The position numbers were made by a program, and so were the translations under genes. The notes below the pieces were generated by a model. It was given only the letters and a program-made list of their open reading frames with translations, was not told the DNA's origin and ran no database searches. From contig CAYVWR010000001.1 of NCBI GenBank assembly GCA_964455525.1, positions 558,001 to 622,000 of the forward strand: a stretch of DNA of 64,000 nt. The letters are read 5' to 3'. Shown piece after piece: positions 17,498-26,285 of the stretch (position 1 is its first letter; each line of letters begins with the position of its first letter). Source of the DNA: JAFDZV01 sp964455525 (GTDB lineage Bacteria; Bacteroidota; Ignavibacteria; OLB7).

Positions 17498-17528
17498 GCC
17501 GTCCGTGATTGCGGCCATCACGGACGGC
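17498..17528 (+). repeat. Perfect hairpin between zwf and pgl
   Basis: GCCGTCCGTGAT (17498-17509) and ATCACGGACGGC (17517-17528) around a 7-base loop, starting 23 bases after the zwf stop codon. No U-tract follows. It may be an attenuator or an RNA-stability element that lowers pgl expression relative to gnd-zwf. Confidence 0.75.
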
Positions 17529-17612
17529 CGGAGGAGATTCGGCATACAGATCCCATGGGCATCAAGTGTGGCTCGCCAAAGAACAACCGATACGGGCAAA
17601 GGAGATCGCTAC

Positions 17613-18350
17613 ATGAAGCAGACAACATCCAGGGCTGGCGATACCGTTCTGATCTGCTCCGATCGTGCCGAGCTGGTACATGAGGGGGCAGAGGCCATTG
17701 TGCAGGCGTTCAACCACAGAGCAGCCGACCGATTTTCCATCGCCCTCTCCGGCGGAAGCACGCCGGAGCCGCTCTATGAACATCTCGCCACCAGGCCGCA
17801 CAGCGATATCCAATGGGATCAGGTCGAGCTTTTCTGGGGCGATGAGCGATATGTCCGCCACGACCAGCCTGAGAGCAACTATCGGATGGCACGTGCGGCC
17901 ATGATCGACCGCATTGCGATCCCTCCCGGCAATGTGCACCCGATCCCGACGAACTGCGACGAACCGGAGGAGGCGGCACAGCTCTACCAGCAGGTGATCC
18001 GCCGTCAACTCGGCGACCCTCTGCCACGGCTCGATCTCTCCCTGCTGGGCCTGGGAGATGATGGGCACACCGCATCGCTCTTTCCAGGCTCGGCCGCGCT
18101 TCTGGAACGAGACAGCCTGGTGGCAGCGACGGAGGCACCAGCCGAACCCCGAACACGTATTACTCTTACCCTCCCACTGCTGAACCGCGCACGCAAGACG
18201 ATCATGCTGGTGGCGGGAGCAGGAAAGCATCTTCCTCTGCGTGCCATTCTGGATGACCCGGAACGTGCGCAAGAACACTATCCGGCAGCGATGATCCGGC
18301 CGGAGGGAGAACTGCTCTGGATTGTAGACCGCAAGGCATACGAAGGGTGA
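17613..18350 (+). CDS. pgl: 6-phosphogluconolactonase
   Basis: Hydrolyses 6-phosphogluconolactone to 6-phosphogluconate, between zwf and gnd in the pathway. The 245-residue protein is of the DevB/SOL type, with SIALSGGSTPEPLYEHLA, the GDERYVRHDQPESNYRMA stretch and LLGLGDDGHTASLFPG. The ATG at 17613 is chosen because AAAGGAG lies just upstream at the right distance. The frame continues upstream to 17460, overlapping zwf, but that part contains the hairpin at 17498-17528 and no family sequence. It is the third gene of the gnd-zwf-pgl operon. Confidence 0.95.
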   Translation: MKQTTSRAGDTVLICSDRAELVHEGAEAIVQAFNHRAADRFSIALSGGSTPEPLYEHLATRPHSDIQWDQVELFWGDERYVRHDQPESNYRMARAAMIDRIAIPPGNVHPIPTNCDEPEEAAQLYQQVIRRQLGDPLPRLDLSLLGLGDDGHTASLFPGSAALLERDSLVAATEAPAEPRTRITLTLPLLNRARKTIMLVAGAGKHLPLRAILDDPERAQEHYPAAMIRPEGELLWIVDRKAYEG

Positions 18351-18419
18351 TGCCTCGGCCTGAAGCCACGGCTGACCGGACGACGCAACACCATCGGCCC
18401 GGCCAGCACCACACGAGCA

Positions 18420-18932
18420 TCACACCTCCAACGGCCCATCCTCCATCAGCCCCTGGTTCTGCTCGCGCGACTCCTGGGCGATGCTCTGCCTGTACGCCTG
18501 GATTCTTCCGAGCAATTGTTCATCATGCGAGCCAAGCACCTGTGCCGCAAGCAACCCCGCATTCCTTCCTCCCCCTATCGCCACGGTAGCCACCGGAACC
18601 CCACGAGGCATCTGAACAATCGACAACAGCGAATCGATGCCGCTGAGCGCCGTGGACATCACCGGCACACCGATCACCGGAAGCGGCGAGTGCGCCGCAA
18701 CCATTCCCGGCAGATGTGCGGCCCCGCCAGCACCGGCGATGATAACCCGTAGCCCCCGCTTGTGCGCTGTACGGCCGTATTCGGCCATATCGTCCGGGGT
18801 GCGGTGCGCCGATACTACCCGAATCTCGTATGGAATGGAGAATTCCTCCAGAGCCTCCGCCGCCTGCCGCATCGTCGGCAGATCGGTTTTGCTCCCCATG
18901 ATAATCCCAACCAGAGGACGTTGATCGCTCAT
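18420..18932 (-). CDS. purE: N5-carboxyaminoimidazole ribonucleotide mutase
   Basis: Purine biosynthesis: moves the carboxylate of N5-CAIR to give CAIR. The 170-residue product starting at 18932 (MSDQRPLVGIIMGSKTDLPT) is a class I PurE, with the catalytic histidine in VVSAHRTPDDM, the GAGGAAHLPGM loop and ALSGIDSLLSIVQMP. In-frame ATGs further upstream (18947, 18992) are possible but extend past the usual N-terminus. It converges on pgl with 69 bases between the stop codons. No purK is adjacent; the other purine genes here (purS, purQ) lie 24 kb away. Confidence 0.96.
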   Translation of the reverse strand: MSDQRPLVGIIMGSKTDLPTMRQAAEALEEFSIPYEIRVVSAHRTPDDMAEYGRTAHKRGLRVIIAGAGGAAHLPGMVAAHSPLPVIGVPVMSTALSGIDSLLSIVQMPRGVPVATVAIGGGRNAGLLAAQVLGSHDEQLLGRIQAYRQSIAQESREQNQGLMEDGPLEV

Positions 18933-19084
18933 TATTCTATTGACCATTGCATATGATGGAACGCCGTTCCGATCTGGAACAGGTTTTGGCACGGACCTTG
19001 AATTTAACTATTGCAGAGACGAGATCGTTCGACTCGGCGAATAACATGGGAATAACAGTCCGATTCAGATAGGAGAGTAACGTT

Positions 19085-19234
19085 ATGTGGACCGTAGTGA
19101 TTGTTCTGTTGGTGCTGTGGGCACTTGGATTCGGATTTGCAGGCACGACGCTCGGATGGCTTGTTCATATTCTACTTGTTGTTGCAATCATTGTAGCGAT
19201 TGTAAACCTGATTCGTGGCCGCAGCGTGCTCTGA
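19085..19234 (+). CDS. Lmo0937-family small membrane protein
   Basis: A 49-residue protein, MWTVVIVLLVLWALGFGFAG at its start, with two predicted membrane segments (residues about 3-18 and 24-41) and a short basic tail GRSVL. This matches the lmo0937-type family of very small membrane proteins, common in environmental bacteria and often stress-related. The start is supported by a good ribosome binding site (AGGAGAG, 7 bases upstream). It reads divergently from purE, and a strong terminator lies about 270 bases downstream. The biochemical role is unknown. Confidence 0.85.
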   Translation: MWTVVIVLLVLWALGFGFAGTTLGWLVHILLVVAIIVAIVNLIRGRSVL

Positions 19235-19500
19235 GGCCACAGGATCTGTTAAAGAACAGTACGGCCGCCAGATGCGGCTGAAAGAAACGGTCCATGGCCC
19301 TGGAACAGCTCAAGGCCGTGGATGGCGATAGAACAGTGGTTGAAACAACGAACCAGTGGTTGACCCTAGAAGAAGACATGAGACCATCATCGGCTCTCCC
19401 CCCGAGCCACGGCGTGGAATCATGATTGGAGCACCCGTTCGTTCATAAATTCACGGACCGCACGACCATGCTTTGAGGTCCGTTTGAATTTGATAGCCTG

Positions 19501-19538
19501 TGCCAGCTCCAGACACCTGTCGGGAGCTGGCATTTTTT
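19501..19538 (+). terminator. Intrinsic terminator
   Basis: Perfect 10-bp stem TGCCAGCTCC (19501-19510) / GGAGCTGGCA (19523-19532) with a 12-base loop, followed directly by TTTTTT. It is the best intrinsic terminator in the window. It is 267 bases past the small membrane protein gene, so it ends either that transcript or an unannotated small RNA. Confidence 0.85.
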
Positions 19539-19939
19539 CCTGCATGCCCATGTGTGATCTCCATGACCATATGCCCCTGAACGGACGGGATACGTGGTTG
19601 TCCGCTCCGGCCGCACACCTCCTATAGGTTTGTTATACGGCATGCGATCAGGCATATCGCTGTTTCCGGGCGCGATCGGTACAGCAACCATACTCCCCAT
19701 CCTTCTCACCAGAACTCTTATGGCTGGCGATGGCAGGGCCGCATCAACGGCCATTTCCCACTCCCTGTATTACGATCCCGCAGTCCTCTGCCATCGCAAC
19801 GGATTCAACAGCAATCCACAATGGAATGTCCTCCCGCAATGAGCACCCCCCGCCAGCGGCATCACGCACCGCAGGAGAAATCATCGTAGGGCATGGCAAT
19901 GCACCGCGCTATATGGCCAGGCCTCTCCAAGCGAGAACG

Positions 19940-19957
19940 TTTTAAGGATCTTTTAAG
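19940..19957 (+). promoter_or_regulatory. Heptamer direct repeat, putative SARP operator (copy A)
   Basis: TTTTAAG (19940-19946) and TTTTAAG (19951-19957), identical heptamers with an 11-bp period and a 4-base spacer. SARP regulators are known to bind heptamer direct repeats of this period just upstream of the -10 element. The site lies 90-107 bases upstream of the zinc-ribbon gene that shares an operon with a SARP-domain protein, which would mean autoregulation. A related copy is at 24459-24476. The -10 candidate here (ACAGCTTG, 19966-19973) is weak. Confidence 0.6.
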
Positions 19958-20046
19958 CCGTTACAACAGCTTGTACCACAGAATGAATTGCCCCGATTGG
20001 ATGACCGGGATCTTGTCTCTCCATATATGCACTAGAGGCCCCCTCC

Positions 20047-20283
20047 ATGGTATACTTTGCACGATGCCCTGCCTGCGGCGCTGTCAACGACGGAGCGTCG
20101 CGGAGCTGCTATCTCTGTGATGCCTCCCCACTGATCGTTGCATGCCCTGAATGCAACGCCGAAGTTCGCAATCCTGTGCTTACCTGTTGCCCCTGCTGCG
20201 GCTCCGCCTACAGGCTCCGCAGACCCATAACGGCCGATGCGCATAACCACGAGCACATACAACATGGATCGAAGAACCAATGA
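20047..20283 (+). CDS. Double zinc-ribbon protein
   Basis: A 78-residue protein with four cysteine pairs: C7xxC10, C21xxC24, C33xxC36 and C47/48-C50/51 (CCPCC). This is the pattern of a double zinc ribbon. The C-terminal 25 residues are polar and His-rich (ADAHNHEHIQHG). There is no signal peptide. Its 3' end overlaps the start of the large AAA-SARP regulator gene by 20 to 47 bases, so the two are translationally coupled and probably act together, for example as an accessory or sensor subunit. The molecular role is unknown. Confidence 0.75.
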   Translation: MVYFARCPACGAVNDGASRSCYLCDASPLIVACPECNAEVRNPVLTCCPCCGSAYRLRRPITADAHNHEHIQHGSKNQ

Positions 20284-23200
20284 TGACGCAGGTGATACGG
20301 GGTTCCTCGGCAAGGAAATGCTAGATTTACCGTTGCAACCGGAAATCAGTCCTGAAACGCCAGCGTACAGCATTATGTCGCCTCGCATCAAAGACTTCAT
20401 CAACCGGGGCCTTATGCCCTTGGTTGGCCGTGAACGAGAAGTTCGTGCCCTGCTCGATGCCTTTGCCAGCCTCCTTGAAGGAGAGCCACGCGCGGTCTGG
20501 ATGAGCGGCGCCGCCGGGGCGGGCAAAAGCCGTCTGCTGGACGAGCTGAAGGCGCGGGCACGCGATCATACGGCCCGCTCGCTTGTGGTGCACGCAAAGT
20601 GGTACGAAGGTGAGGGCGTTGAACTAGGCCCTCTGAGCAATGCGCTGGAGGTACTTCGTCCGGCGATTGCCGCCCCGCTGGCTGCGCGCATCTATCGCGA
20701 TGGCGCGGTAGTAACCGTGGATGCCGCTGTGGAGGCGGTACAGATCGCCTCGCGGCGCTACCCAGTTGTGCTGATTCTGGACGACCTGCATTACCTGAAC
20801 TCATCGAACGAGCTGGGGCGGTTTGTCGCGGCGATCGAGGAGATCCCGCTTCTTTTGATCGTGACCACACGCCCGGCGGAGAATCAGGCGCTGCGATCCT
20901 TTCGTGCAGCGCTCGCAGGATCGATCCCCCCACAGGAACTGGAAATCGGATCGCTCGATGGCGCGGGCATTGCCGAAGCCGCCGCAGAGCTTTTCGGCGT
21001 GCAGCCACCGGATGGCATGCTGGAACAGATAGCGGCGCTCTCGGCCGGGCTGCCGCTGGCGCTGCGCGAGGTCTTCCGCGAACTGATCGCCGCCGATCAT
21101 CTGGCCCCCACCGGAGCTGAACAATGGGAATGGTGCTCCGCACAACTCTCCGATGATGAGCTGCGGGCGATAGGAGACCGGGTGCACGGCTTCTCCGGGC
21201 GGCTTGCATCGCTGCCGACAACGGAACGGGGAATCCTTGCACTGGCGGCATATCTTGGCGAACAATTCAACCGCGACCTGCTCCGGCACCTCTGCGAACG
21301 CACCGTCGGCTGGGACGATCATGCCTTCGAGCGCCTTATCCTCGGCGGATTCCTCTCGGTCTCCACCCCATCCAGCCGTCTTGGCGCCCGCGAGCCTGAA
21401 GGGAGAGTCTGTTATGCCTTTATGCACACGCTGCTCTGGAAAGCAGCAGCAGCAATCGAGACCGACCGAATCCCGGAACGGCACGATCTGGCCGCGGCAA
21501 CCCTTGATATTCTCACACGAGGAATCGGCGAGCTGTACAGCGTAACCCCGCTCGAAGGCTTTGATGTCTGCTCACTGCCGGAAGCTGATCTGGGCCGCCT
21601 CTTCGTATGGCTGGTAGCGGTAGGACGGAAGCTCTCGCCGATCTACGCCGAGGCATATACAGCTCTCTGCCGTCTGACATTGCAACCCTGCCGCACCTCG
21701 GAGCGCACAATCGCATTGAACCAGGCGCTGCTCGACTCGTATCTGGAAGCCCTGGCGATGTACGGCGACCGGCTCTATATCACCGGCGCCCGCGATGAGC
21801 TGCATGACGTGGCCTCGGAGATAGCCTCGATACTGGAACGCATCGGCAAACAGCCACCCCGCAACCCACAGGAACGGATGATCCGGCTGGATGCAGCCGT
21901 GGTTGTATGGAAGGATGCGCTGACACACGGAGATCCCGGCCGTGCCAAGGGTTTCCTCGATGCGCTTCTGGAGGTTCTCCCCGCACCGTCGCAACAAAAC
22001 GACCGCGAACTGCGCGGCGCAGCCGAGGCAATACGGCTGGTCGCATCGTATTCCTTTGGCCGTGGCGATTTCGCCGAGGCGCTCGACCTTGCAGCCCCCT
22101 ACATCAACGAGATGGACCGGATGCGCCCGGAGACGCTGAACGCGATGATGAAGGTGCTGCTGTATGCGATGATGGAGGCTGGGAAGATGGAGGAGGCCGC
22201 AGAGATGGTGGAAGCGGGACTGCGGCTCCGCCGCGAGGCCGATCTGTTCACCGAGTATGAATTGCTCTGGCATGCAGCCAATTATTACCGGAGCGTTCGA
22301 GACCATGAGAAGATGCGGCGCTATGCAACGGAGCTGCGTGAGCGGGTGGATCGTTATCCCGCATACAGGAATCTGAGCACCAACTATTATCACCTCCCGT
22401 ATGTGGCTGCCTGCGACGGCAATCCCGATGAATTGACGAAGCTTGAACGAGACTTCCGATCAACTCCCCCGCCAACCCGGTCGATGCCTGAACAGGTTGC
22501 TGGCGCCAAATACCAATTTATCTGGGCATGGAATCTGCTCGGGTGCCCCGATAAGGCTCTCCGTTTTATCCATGAACTTGCCACCGAAGGAAATGCTCTT
22601 CCGCTACGGGTGCGCTTCCGCCTTGCCGAAGAGGAATTGCGATCGCTTATCGACTCGGGGCAGCGGAATAATCTTGATAGCGTGCTGTCGAACCTGGAAC
22701 AGCATGTCGCTGAGCTGGGCGGCGAGTATCGCAACCCGCACTCCGCTCCGGGACGGCGTATCAGAACCTTGGAACTGCTGGCATCCGCAACGTCCATTGC
22801 CGAACCCGATGCGCTCCGCGACTTCATACAAAGCGTCGGCGAGGATATAGAGGATATCGACGGAATCCGTGCTGCGAAAATACTTCTGGAAGCGGCAGAG
22901 CGAAGCACCGGCAAAAAACGTGAATTCAATGATGCTGCCTATACGGTCCTTGAAATAGCCCTACGACGTGCGCAGGCCGAATCCGCCTCCGGCCTTGCAC
23001 ATCATCATCTGGATCGCCTGGCCGATATTCTCCCCAAGACCAGGCTTTCACGATTCCGCCAGCTTGTGGGCAATGATCCGCGGCCTGCAAACGAACAGGG
23101 CGCCGGACCGGCACCGGCAACACCCGGAACACGTTCGGAGTCGGCCAGGATGCTTCGTGCATTTGGCGCTCTACGAGTGGAGGGAGTGGAGGAAGCAGGG

Positions 23201-23890
23201 GCAAAACTGGAGTCGAAGACCCGTACACTTGTGGCAGCGCTTGTGGTGGCACGCCTTGGCGACACCCGCTCGCTCGGCGAGCTTACCCGGGATTGTCTGG
23301 CCGATCTGCTCTGGCCTGATATGCCTCTGGAAAAAGCTATCAATAATCTCCATGCAACGCTCAGCTACGCCAGGCGATTTCTGGGAGGAAGCACAACCGT
23401 GCAACAGCACGACGGCGTCTATCAGCTCGGGGATGATGTCGCCATCGACGCGGTTGAATTCAGGGAGAGCATTAAAAAAGCCAACCGGCTCTATAATGAA
23501 GGGGTCTACTTCGGCGCAGCGGTGGCATACCGCCAAGCGATTGATCTCGCAACCGGCGATTTCCTTGAAGGCATGTATGCCGAGTGGGTCGATACGGTGC
23601 GAGAAACACTCCGGGGTGAGCTTGCAACCGCACTGGAACGCCTGATAGCGCTGGAACTGGACCGTGAGAACTATACGGCGGTCCCTTCCCTGGCTGAACG
23701 GCTTCTGGCTCTGGACGATCTGCACGATGGCGCATACGAAGCGCTTATCCGCTCGGCAGCGGCACGTGGAGCACGACGCGAGGCATTCAGCTATTTCAAC
23801 CGCTACGAGGCCGCGCTCGATGCATATGGGGCCGGGCCGGCCCGCAAGGTCACGGAATTGATGAACAAGGTGCGAGCCGGCGAGGTATAA
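20237..23890 (+). CDS. AAA ATPase-TPR regulator with C-terminal SARP (wHTH-BTAD) domain
   Basis: A 1217-residue cytosolic regulator. Residues about 60-300 are an AAA_16/STAND-like ATPase: LVGREREVRALLDAF, Walker A GAAGAGKS (91-98), Walker B VVLILDDLH (177-185). Residues about 400-960 are helical, TPR-like repeats. From about 972 (MLRAFGALRVEG) there is a winged-helix DNA-binding domain (ELTRDCLADLLWPDMP), followed to the end by a bacterial transcriptional activator (BTAD) domain (FRESIKKANRLYNEG to YEAALDAYGAGPARKVTELM). Most SARP fusions place this module first; here it is last. The start may be 20237, 20264 or later; none has a ribosome site, consistent with coupling to the zinc-ribbon gene. 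Heptamer direct repeats upstream suggest autoregulation. Confidence 0.85.
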   Translation: MRITTSTYNMDRRTNDDAGDTGFLGKEMLDLPLQPEISPETPAYSIMSPRIKDFINRGLMPLVGREREVRALLDAFASLLEGEPRAVWMSGAAGAGKSRLLDELKARARDHTARSLVVHAKWYEGEGVELGPLSNALEVLRPAIAAPLAARIYRDGAVVTVDAAVEAVQIASRRYPVVLILDDLHYLNSSNELGRFVAAIEEIPLLLIVTTRPAENQALRSFRAALAGSIPPQELEIGSLDGAGIAEAAAELFGVQPPDGMLEQIAALSAGLPLALREVFRELIAADHLAPTGAEQWEWCSAQLSDDELRAIGDRVHGFSGRLASLPTTERGILALAAYLGEQFNRDLLRHLCERTVGWDDHAFERLILGGFLSVSTPSSRLGAREPEGRVCYAFMHTLLWKAAAAIETDRIPERHDLAAATLDILTRGIGELYSVTPLEGFDVCSLPEADLGRLFVWLVAVGRKLSPIYAEAYTALCRLTLQPCRTSERTIALNQALLDSYLEALAMYGDRLYITGARDELHDVASEIASILERIGKQPPRNPQERMIRLDAAVVVWKDALTHGDPGRAKGFLDALLEVLPAPSQQNDRELRGAAEAIRLVASYSFGRGDFAEALDLAAPYINEMDRMRPETLNAMMKVLLYAMMEAGKMEEAAEMVEAGLRLRREADLFTEYELLWHAANYYRSVRDHEKMRRYATELRERVDRYPAYRNLSTNYYHLPYVAACDGNPDELTKLERDFRSTPPPTRSMPEQVAGAKYQFIWAWNLLGCPDKALRFIHELATEGNALPLRVRFRLAEEELRSLIDSGQRNNLDSVLSNLEQHVAELGGEYRNPHSAPGRRIRTLELLASATSIAEPDALRDFIQSVGEDIEDIDGIRAAKILLEAAERSTGKKREFNDAAYTVLEIALRRAQAESASGLAHHHLDRLADILPKTRLSRFRQLVGNDPRPANEQGAGPAPATPGTRSESARMLRAFGALRVEGVEEAGAKLESKTRTLVAALVVARLGDTRSLGELTRDCLADLLWPDMPLEKAINNLHATLSYARRFLGGSTTVQQHDGVYQLGDDVAIDAVEFRESIKKANRLYNEGVYFGAAVAYRQAIDLATGDFLEGMYAEWVDTVRETLRGELATALERLIALELDRENYTAVPSLAERLLALDDLHDGAYEALIRSAAARGARREAFSYFNRYEAALDAYGAGPARKVTELMNKVRAGEV

Positions 23891-24524
23891 CAGATACGAA
23901 AAAAGTGCCGCCGAAAGAACCTCCGCCACCGCGAGGGTACACACGGCAAAACCGAACAGAACCCTATGGCCCGGACATGATGCCCCCCCCACGGCCGCAC
24001 ACTGGGATATCCTCCTCCTGATGCTCCTGCCAAGCCCACGGCCGAAGCGATAGATGCTGCTGCCCTGGCATCCCGGCAACTCCTCTGAAGAACAGCGGCT
24101 ATCAGGCCAGCGTGGCGGGTTCCTGGAGATTCGATTGAAACGCCGTTACTTGTAAATGCTCCGAAGATCCCGCAACGCCGACGACTGACCCGGAGATCCA
24201 GACCGGTGCCTGTGGCAGCGCCGGTCTGCTTGCCGCAAAATTCCGAGCTGATTATACGGATACAGAATACAACGATGCGAGGCAAATATGCAGGCAGTAA
24301 GAGCAGAGCAATGATAGATACATTGTCGGCATGATAGCCAGGAAGCATCGAAACAGGAACTGCCGTTCGCACGACGTCCCCGATCAGCAGGAACACCTAT
24401 CCCCTCGGGATTTCTCTTCGGTTCCAGTAGAATGCCGCGAGAAATATTCTTTTCCGCACTTTAAGAACTCTTTAGGCCGCGCCGCTATGTTTGTGGTATA
24501 ACGATATCAGGAAGGACTCCGACG
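23891..24524. other. Intergenic region after the SARP gene
   Basis: About 630 bases with no supported gene. It contains a hairpin (24200-24229; CAGACCGG / CCGGTCTG plus a further 4 bp after a bulge) and, at its right end, a SARP-type direct repeat and promoter for the next gene. Confidence 0.5.
24459..24493 (+). promoter_or_regulatory. Putative SARP operator (copy B) with TAnnTTTG promoter element
   Basis: CTTTAAG (24459-24465) and CTTTAGG (24470-24476) repeat with an 11-bp period. Nine bases later comes TATGTTTG (24486-24493), an exact match to TAnnTTTG, the Bacteroidota -7 consensus. The ATG of the next gene is 31 bases further on. The layout (11-bp repeats ending 8-9 bp before the -10 element) is the known SARP arrangement. 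Copy A at 19940 shares 15 of 21 aligned bases. Confidence 0.65.
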
Positions 24525-25103
24525 ATGACAACACACGAACATCATATCAATCGACTGCGGCGAGCATCCCTTGGCATCGGAGCCATGCTGGCCCTTCTCT
24601 TTTCTCCGTTTCACCTTCTTGCCCAGGGAGCAGGGGCGCTTGACGTTACGGTAGTCTCCAATGGCGGCGATAATCGCTCCGGCGATTATGGCGAGATGTA
24701 CTCTACAGTGGGGGAGCCGGTTGCCGATGACGAGATCAAGGTAACAGACGATAAATCCACCTGGACCGGATTCTGGCAGGTTGTTCCGCTACCTGCGGGC
24801 GCAGGTGTCCATGAGGAATCCGGGCCTGCCACATCTGATGCCAGCGGCATCCTGGGGGCAACCCCCAATCCGTTCCGGGCATCCATTGCCATCGAGCTTG
24901 GATTGAGATCCCCCGCCCATGTACGCCTTGTCGCCTACGATATGGTGGGGCGCCCCGCAGCACTGCTGGTAGATGGGCGGCGCGAGGCGGGCACCCTCCG
25001 GCTTGAATGGCGGCCGGATGGCTTGCAGACCGGAAGCTACCTTCTACGGTTGACGGTTGACGGACAGGATATGCCCGCACAGCTTGTCCATTACTACCGG
25101 TAG
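24525..25103 (+). CDS. Secreted protein with T9SS-type C-terminal sorting domain
   Basis: A 192-residue exported protein. Residues 1-34 are a signal peptide (hydrophobic core LGIGAMLALLFSPFHLL, ending in AQG). Residues about 35-100 form a small domain beginning DVTVVSNGGDNRSGDYGEMY. Residues about 108-192 look like a type A T9SS C-terminal sorting domain (LGATPNPFRASIAIELGL, then VRLVAYDMVGRPAALLVDG and LQTGSYLLRLTVDGQ). The ribosome site AGGAAGG precedes the ATG. The mature domain is so small that the protein may be an adaptor, a sensor ligand or a surface tag. The SARP-type site in its promoter suggests direct control by the upstream regulator. No enzymatic motif is seen. Confidence 0.8.
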   Translation: MTTHEHHINRLRRASLGIGAMLALLFSPFHLLAQGAGALDVTVVSNGGDNRSGDYGEMYSTVGEPVADDEIKVTDDKSTWTGFWQVVPLPAGAGVHEESGPATSDASGILGATPNPFRASIAIELGLRSPAHVRLVAYDMVGRPAALLVDGRREAGTLRLEWRPDGLQTGSYLLRLTVDGQDMPAQLVHYYR

Positions 25104-25189
25104 ATCGTACCCGAGACGGCGATGCCCCCTGCCTCTGAACCGGAACATAGAAATTATAGATAATTCAATAGCATAGAGAGAGTACAACC

Positions 25190-26176
25190 ATGAGAATGAC
25201 TGTAGTCACACTTGCACTCTGTGCACTTGCCGTCTCCACGGCCATTGCGCAGGTGCCACGGACCATCAACTACCAGGGAAGAATCGCAGATGGATCCACC
25301 CCCGTTGCTGGCAACCGCACGATGACCCTGCGGCTCTACACAAGCGCAACCGGCGGCACACCGATCTTCTCCGAGACCCAGACGGTGGAGTTCAGCAACG
25401 GCGTCTTTACGGTCGCCATCGGCGGCGGCACATCGGGTGGGATTCCGGAATCCGTTGCATTCGACGGCCAGTACTGGCTTGGCGTATCGATCAGTGGGTT
25501 CAATAGCGGCAACGAGATTGCCCCACGCTTTGTGCTACGCTCCTCTCCCTATAGCTTCCGCGCCAGGATCGCAGACTCGGCCGATCACGCGATGGGGGCA
25601 ATCACGGCCCAGAGTGCGGCCTCGCTCGATGTGCCGGCAACGCTCGGCGGAGGCGCAACAACCCAGCCCACCGTAACGCTCACCAATACGCAAGGCCCCG
25701 GGCTGCATGTGTCTGGGGGAAATTATGCCATCATCAGCGATGGCGTCGACAGTACCTCGCGGTACTTCGTGGCCGGGAGCAAGGCGGGAAGCAAGGCGGC
25801 GCCGGTCGCCGGGGCCTACTATCGTGACAACGTGCCGATAGCCTGGGCGACCGTCAACGGCGACGGCACGATCATAAGCGATTTCGGAGTATCGCAGGTT
25901 GGAAAGCCGGGAGATCGGGGCTATGAAGTGATGCTCGATCATCCGGTGGCCACGATAGAGTTTAACGGTGCGCAAGTGCCGGAGTTTTCAGCAGTGATCG
26001 TGCCGGGAGGAGGCATCCCGCCGATCGTCGACCCAATGCGGGTGTTTGCAAGCTGGACCTACAAGCAGGACGCCTCGGGAATCGACCCACAAACGATCAT
26101 CGTCAGGATCATCGACATCCAGGGAACCGCCGTGCAAATGCCCTTCTCGATAACAGTATTCGGCCGCCCGCAATAA
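25190..26176 (+). CDS. Secreted protein with tail-fibre-like N-terminal domain
   Basis: A 328-residue exported protein. The signal peptide ends at AIAQ (residue 21). It is followed by VPRTINYQGRIADGSTPVAG, the start of a domain common in large surface and tail-fibre-like proteins of Bacteroidota and related phyla, and by FVLRSSPYSFRARIADSADHA. The middle is Gly/Thr/Ala-rich; the C-terminal 100 residues (MLDHPVATIEFNGAQVPEF to IIVRIIDIQGTAVQMPFSITV) form a beta-rich domain. No peptidase S74 chaperone domain and no T9SS sorting domain are present, so its surface attachment is unclear. It lies 86 bases after the previous secreted gene and may be co-transcribed with it. Confidence 0.7.
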   Translation: MRMTVVTLALCALAVSTAIAQVPRTINYQGRIADGSTPVAGNRTMTLRLYTSATGGTPIFSETQTVEFSNGVFTVAIGGGTSGGIPESVAFDGQYWLGVSISGFNSGNEIAPRFVLRSSPYSFRARIADSADHAMGAITAQSAASLDVPATLGGGATTQPTVTLTNTQGPGLHVSGGNYAIISDGVDSTSRYFVAGSKAGSKAAPVAGAYYRDNVPIAWATVNGDGTIISDFGVSQVGKPGDRGYEVMLDHPVATIEFNGAQVPEFSAVIVPGGGIPPIVDPMRVFASWTYKQDASGIDPQTIIVRIIDIQGTAVQMPFSITVFGRPQ

Positions 26177-26208
26177 CCAGCCAGAGACCACGGACCCATG
26201 TCTGGAAC

Positions 26209-26243
26209 GATGCCCGGCCTTGCACACGGAAGCGCCGGGCATC
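26209..26243. terminator. Hairpin between convergent genes
   Basis: GATGCCCGGC (26209-26218) and GCCGGGCATC (26234-26243), a perfect 10-bp stem with a 15-base loop containing GCACAC. It lies 32 bases after the secreted-protein gene and 75 bases beyond the murA stop, so it may end both transcripts. No U-tract follows on either strand. Confidence 0.6.
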
Positions 26244-26285
26244 ACCATTGCCAGCCCCCACGATCACCCCTACCTATGCCCGTTA

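Larger units (their letters stand above)
19235..20046. other. Intergenic region before the zinc-ribbon/SARP operon
   Basis: About 810 bases with no protein gene I can support. It contains a strong plus-strand terminator (19501-19538) and a direct-repeat operator candidate (19940-19957), both listed separately. Just before the terminator there is a small dyad (CGGACC / GGTCCG near 19455-19486), so a short non-coding RNA ending at the terminator is possible. Confidence 0.5.

Noticed and set aside
19235..19500. Possible tRNA or structured RNA before the terminator at 19501
   Set aside because: No cloverleaf, T-loop consensus or known RNA pattern could be folded by eye; only a weak 6-bp dyad is present.
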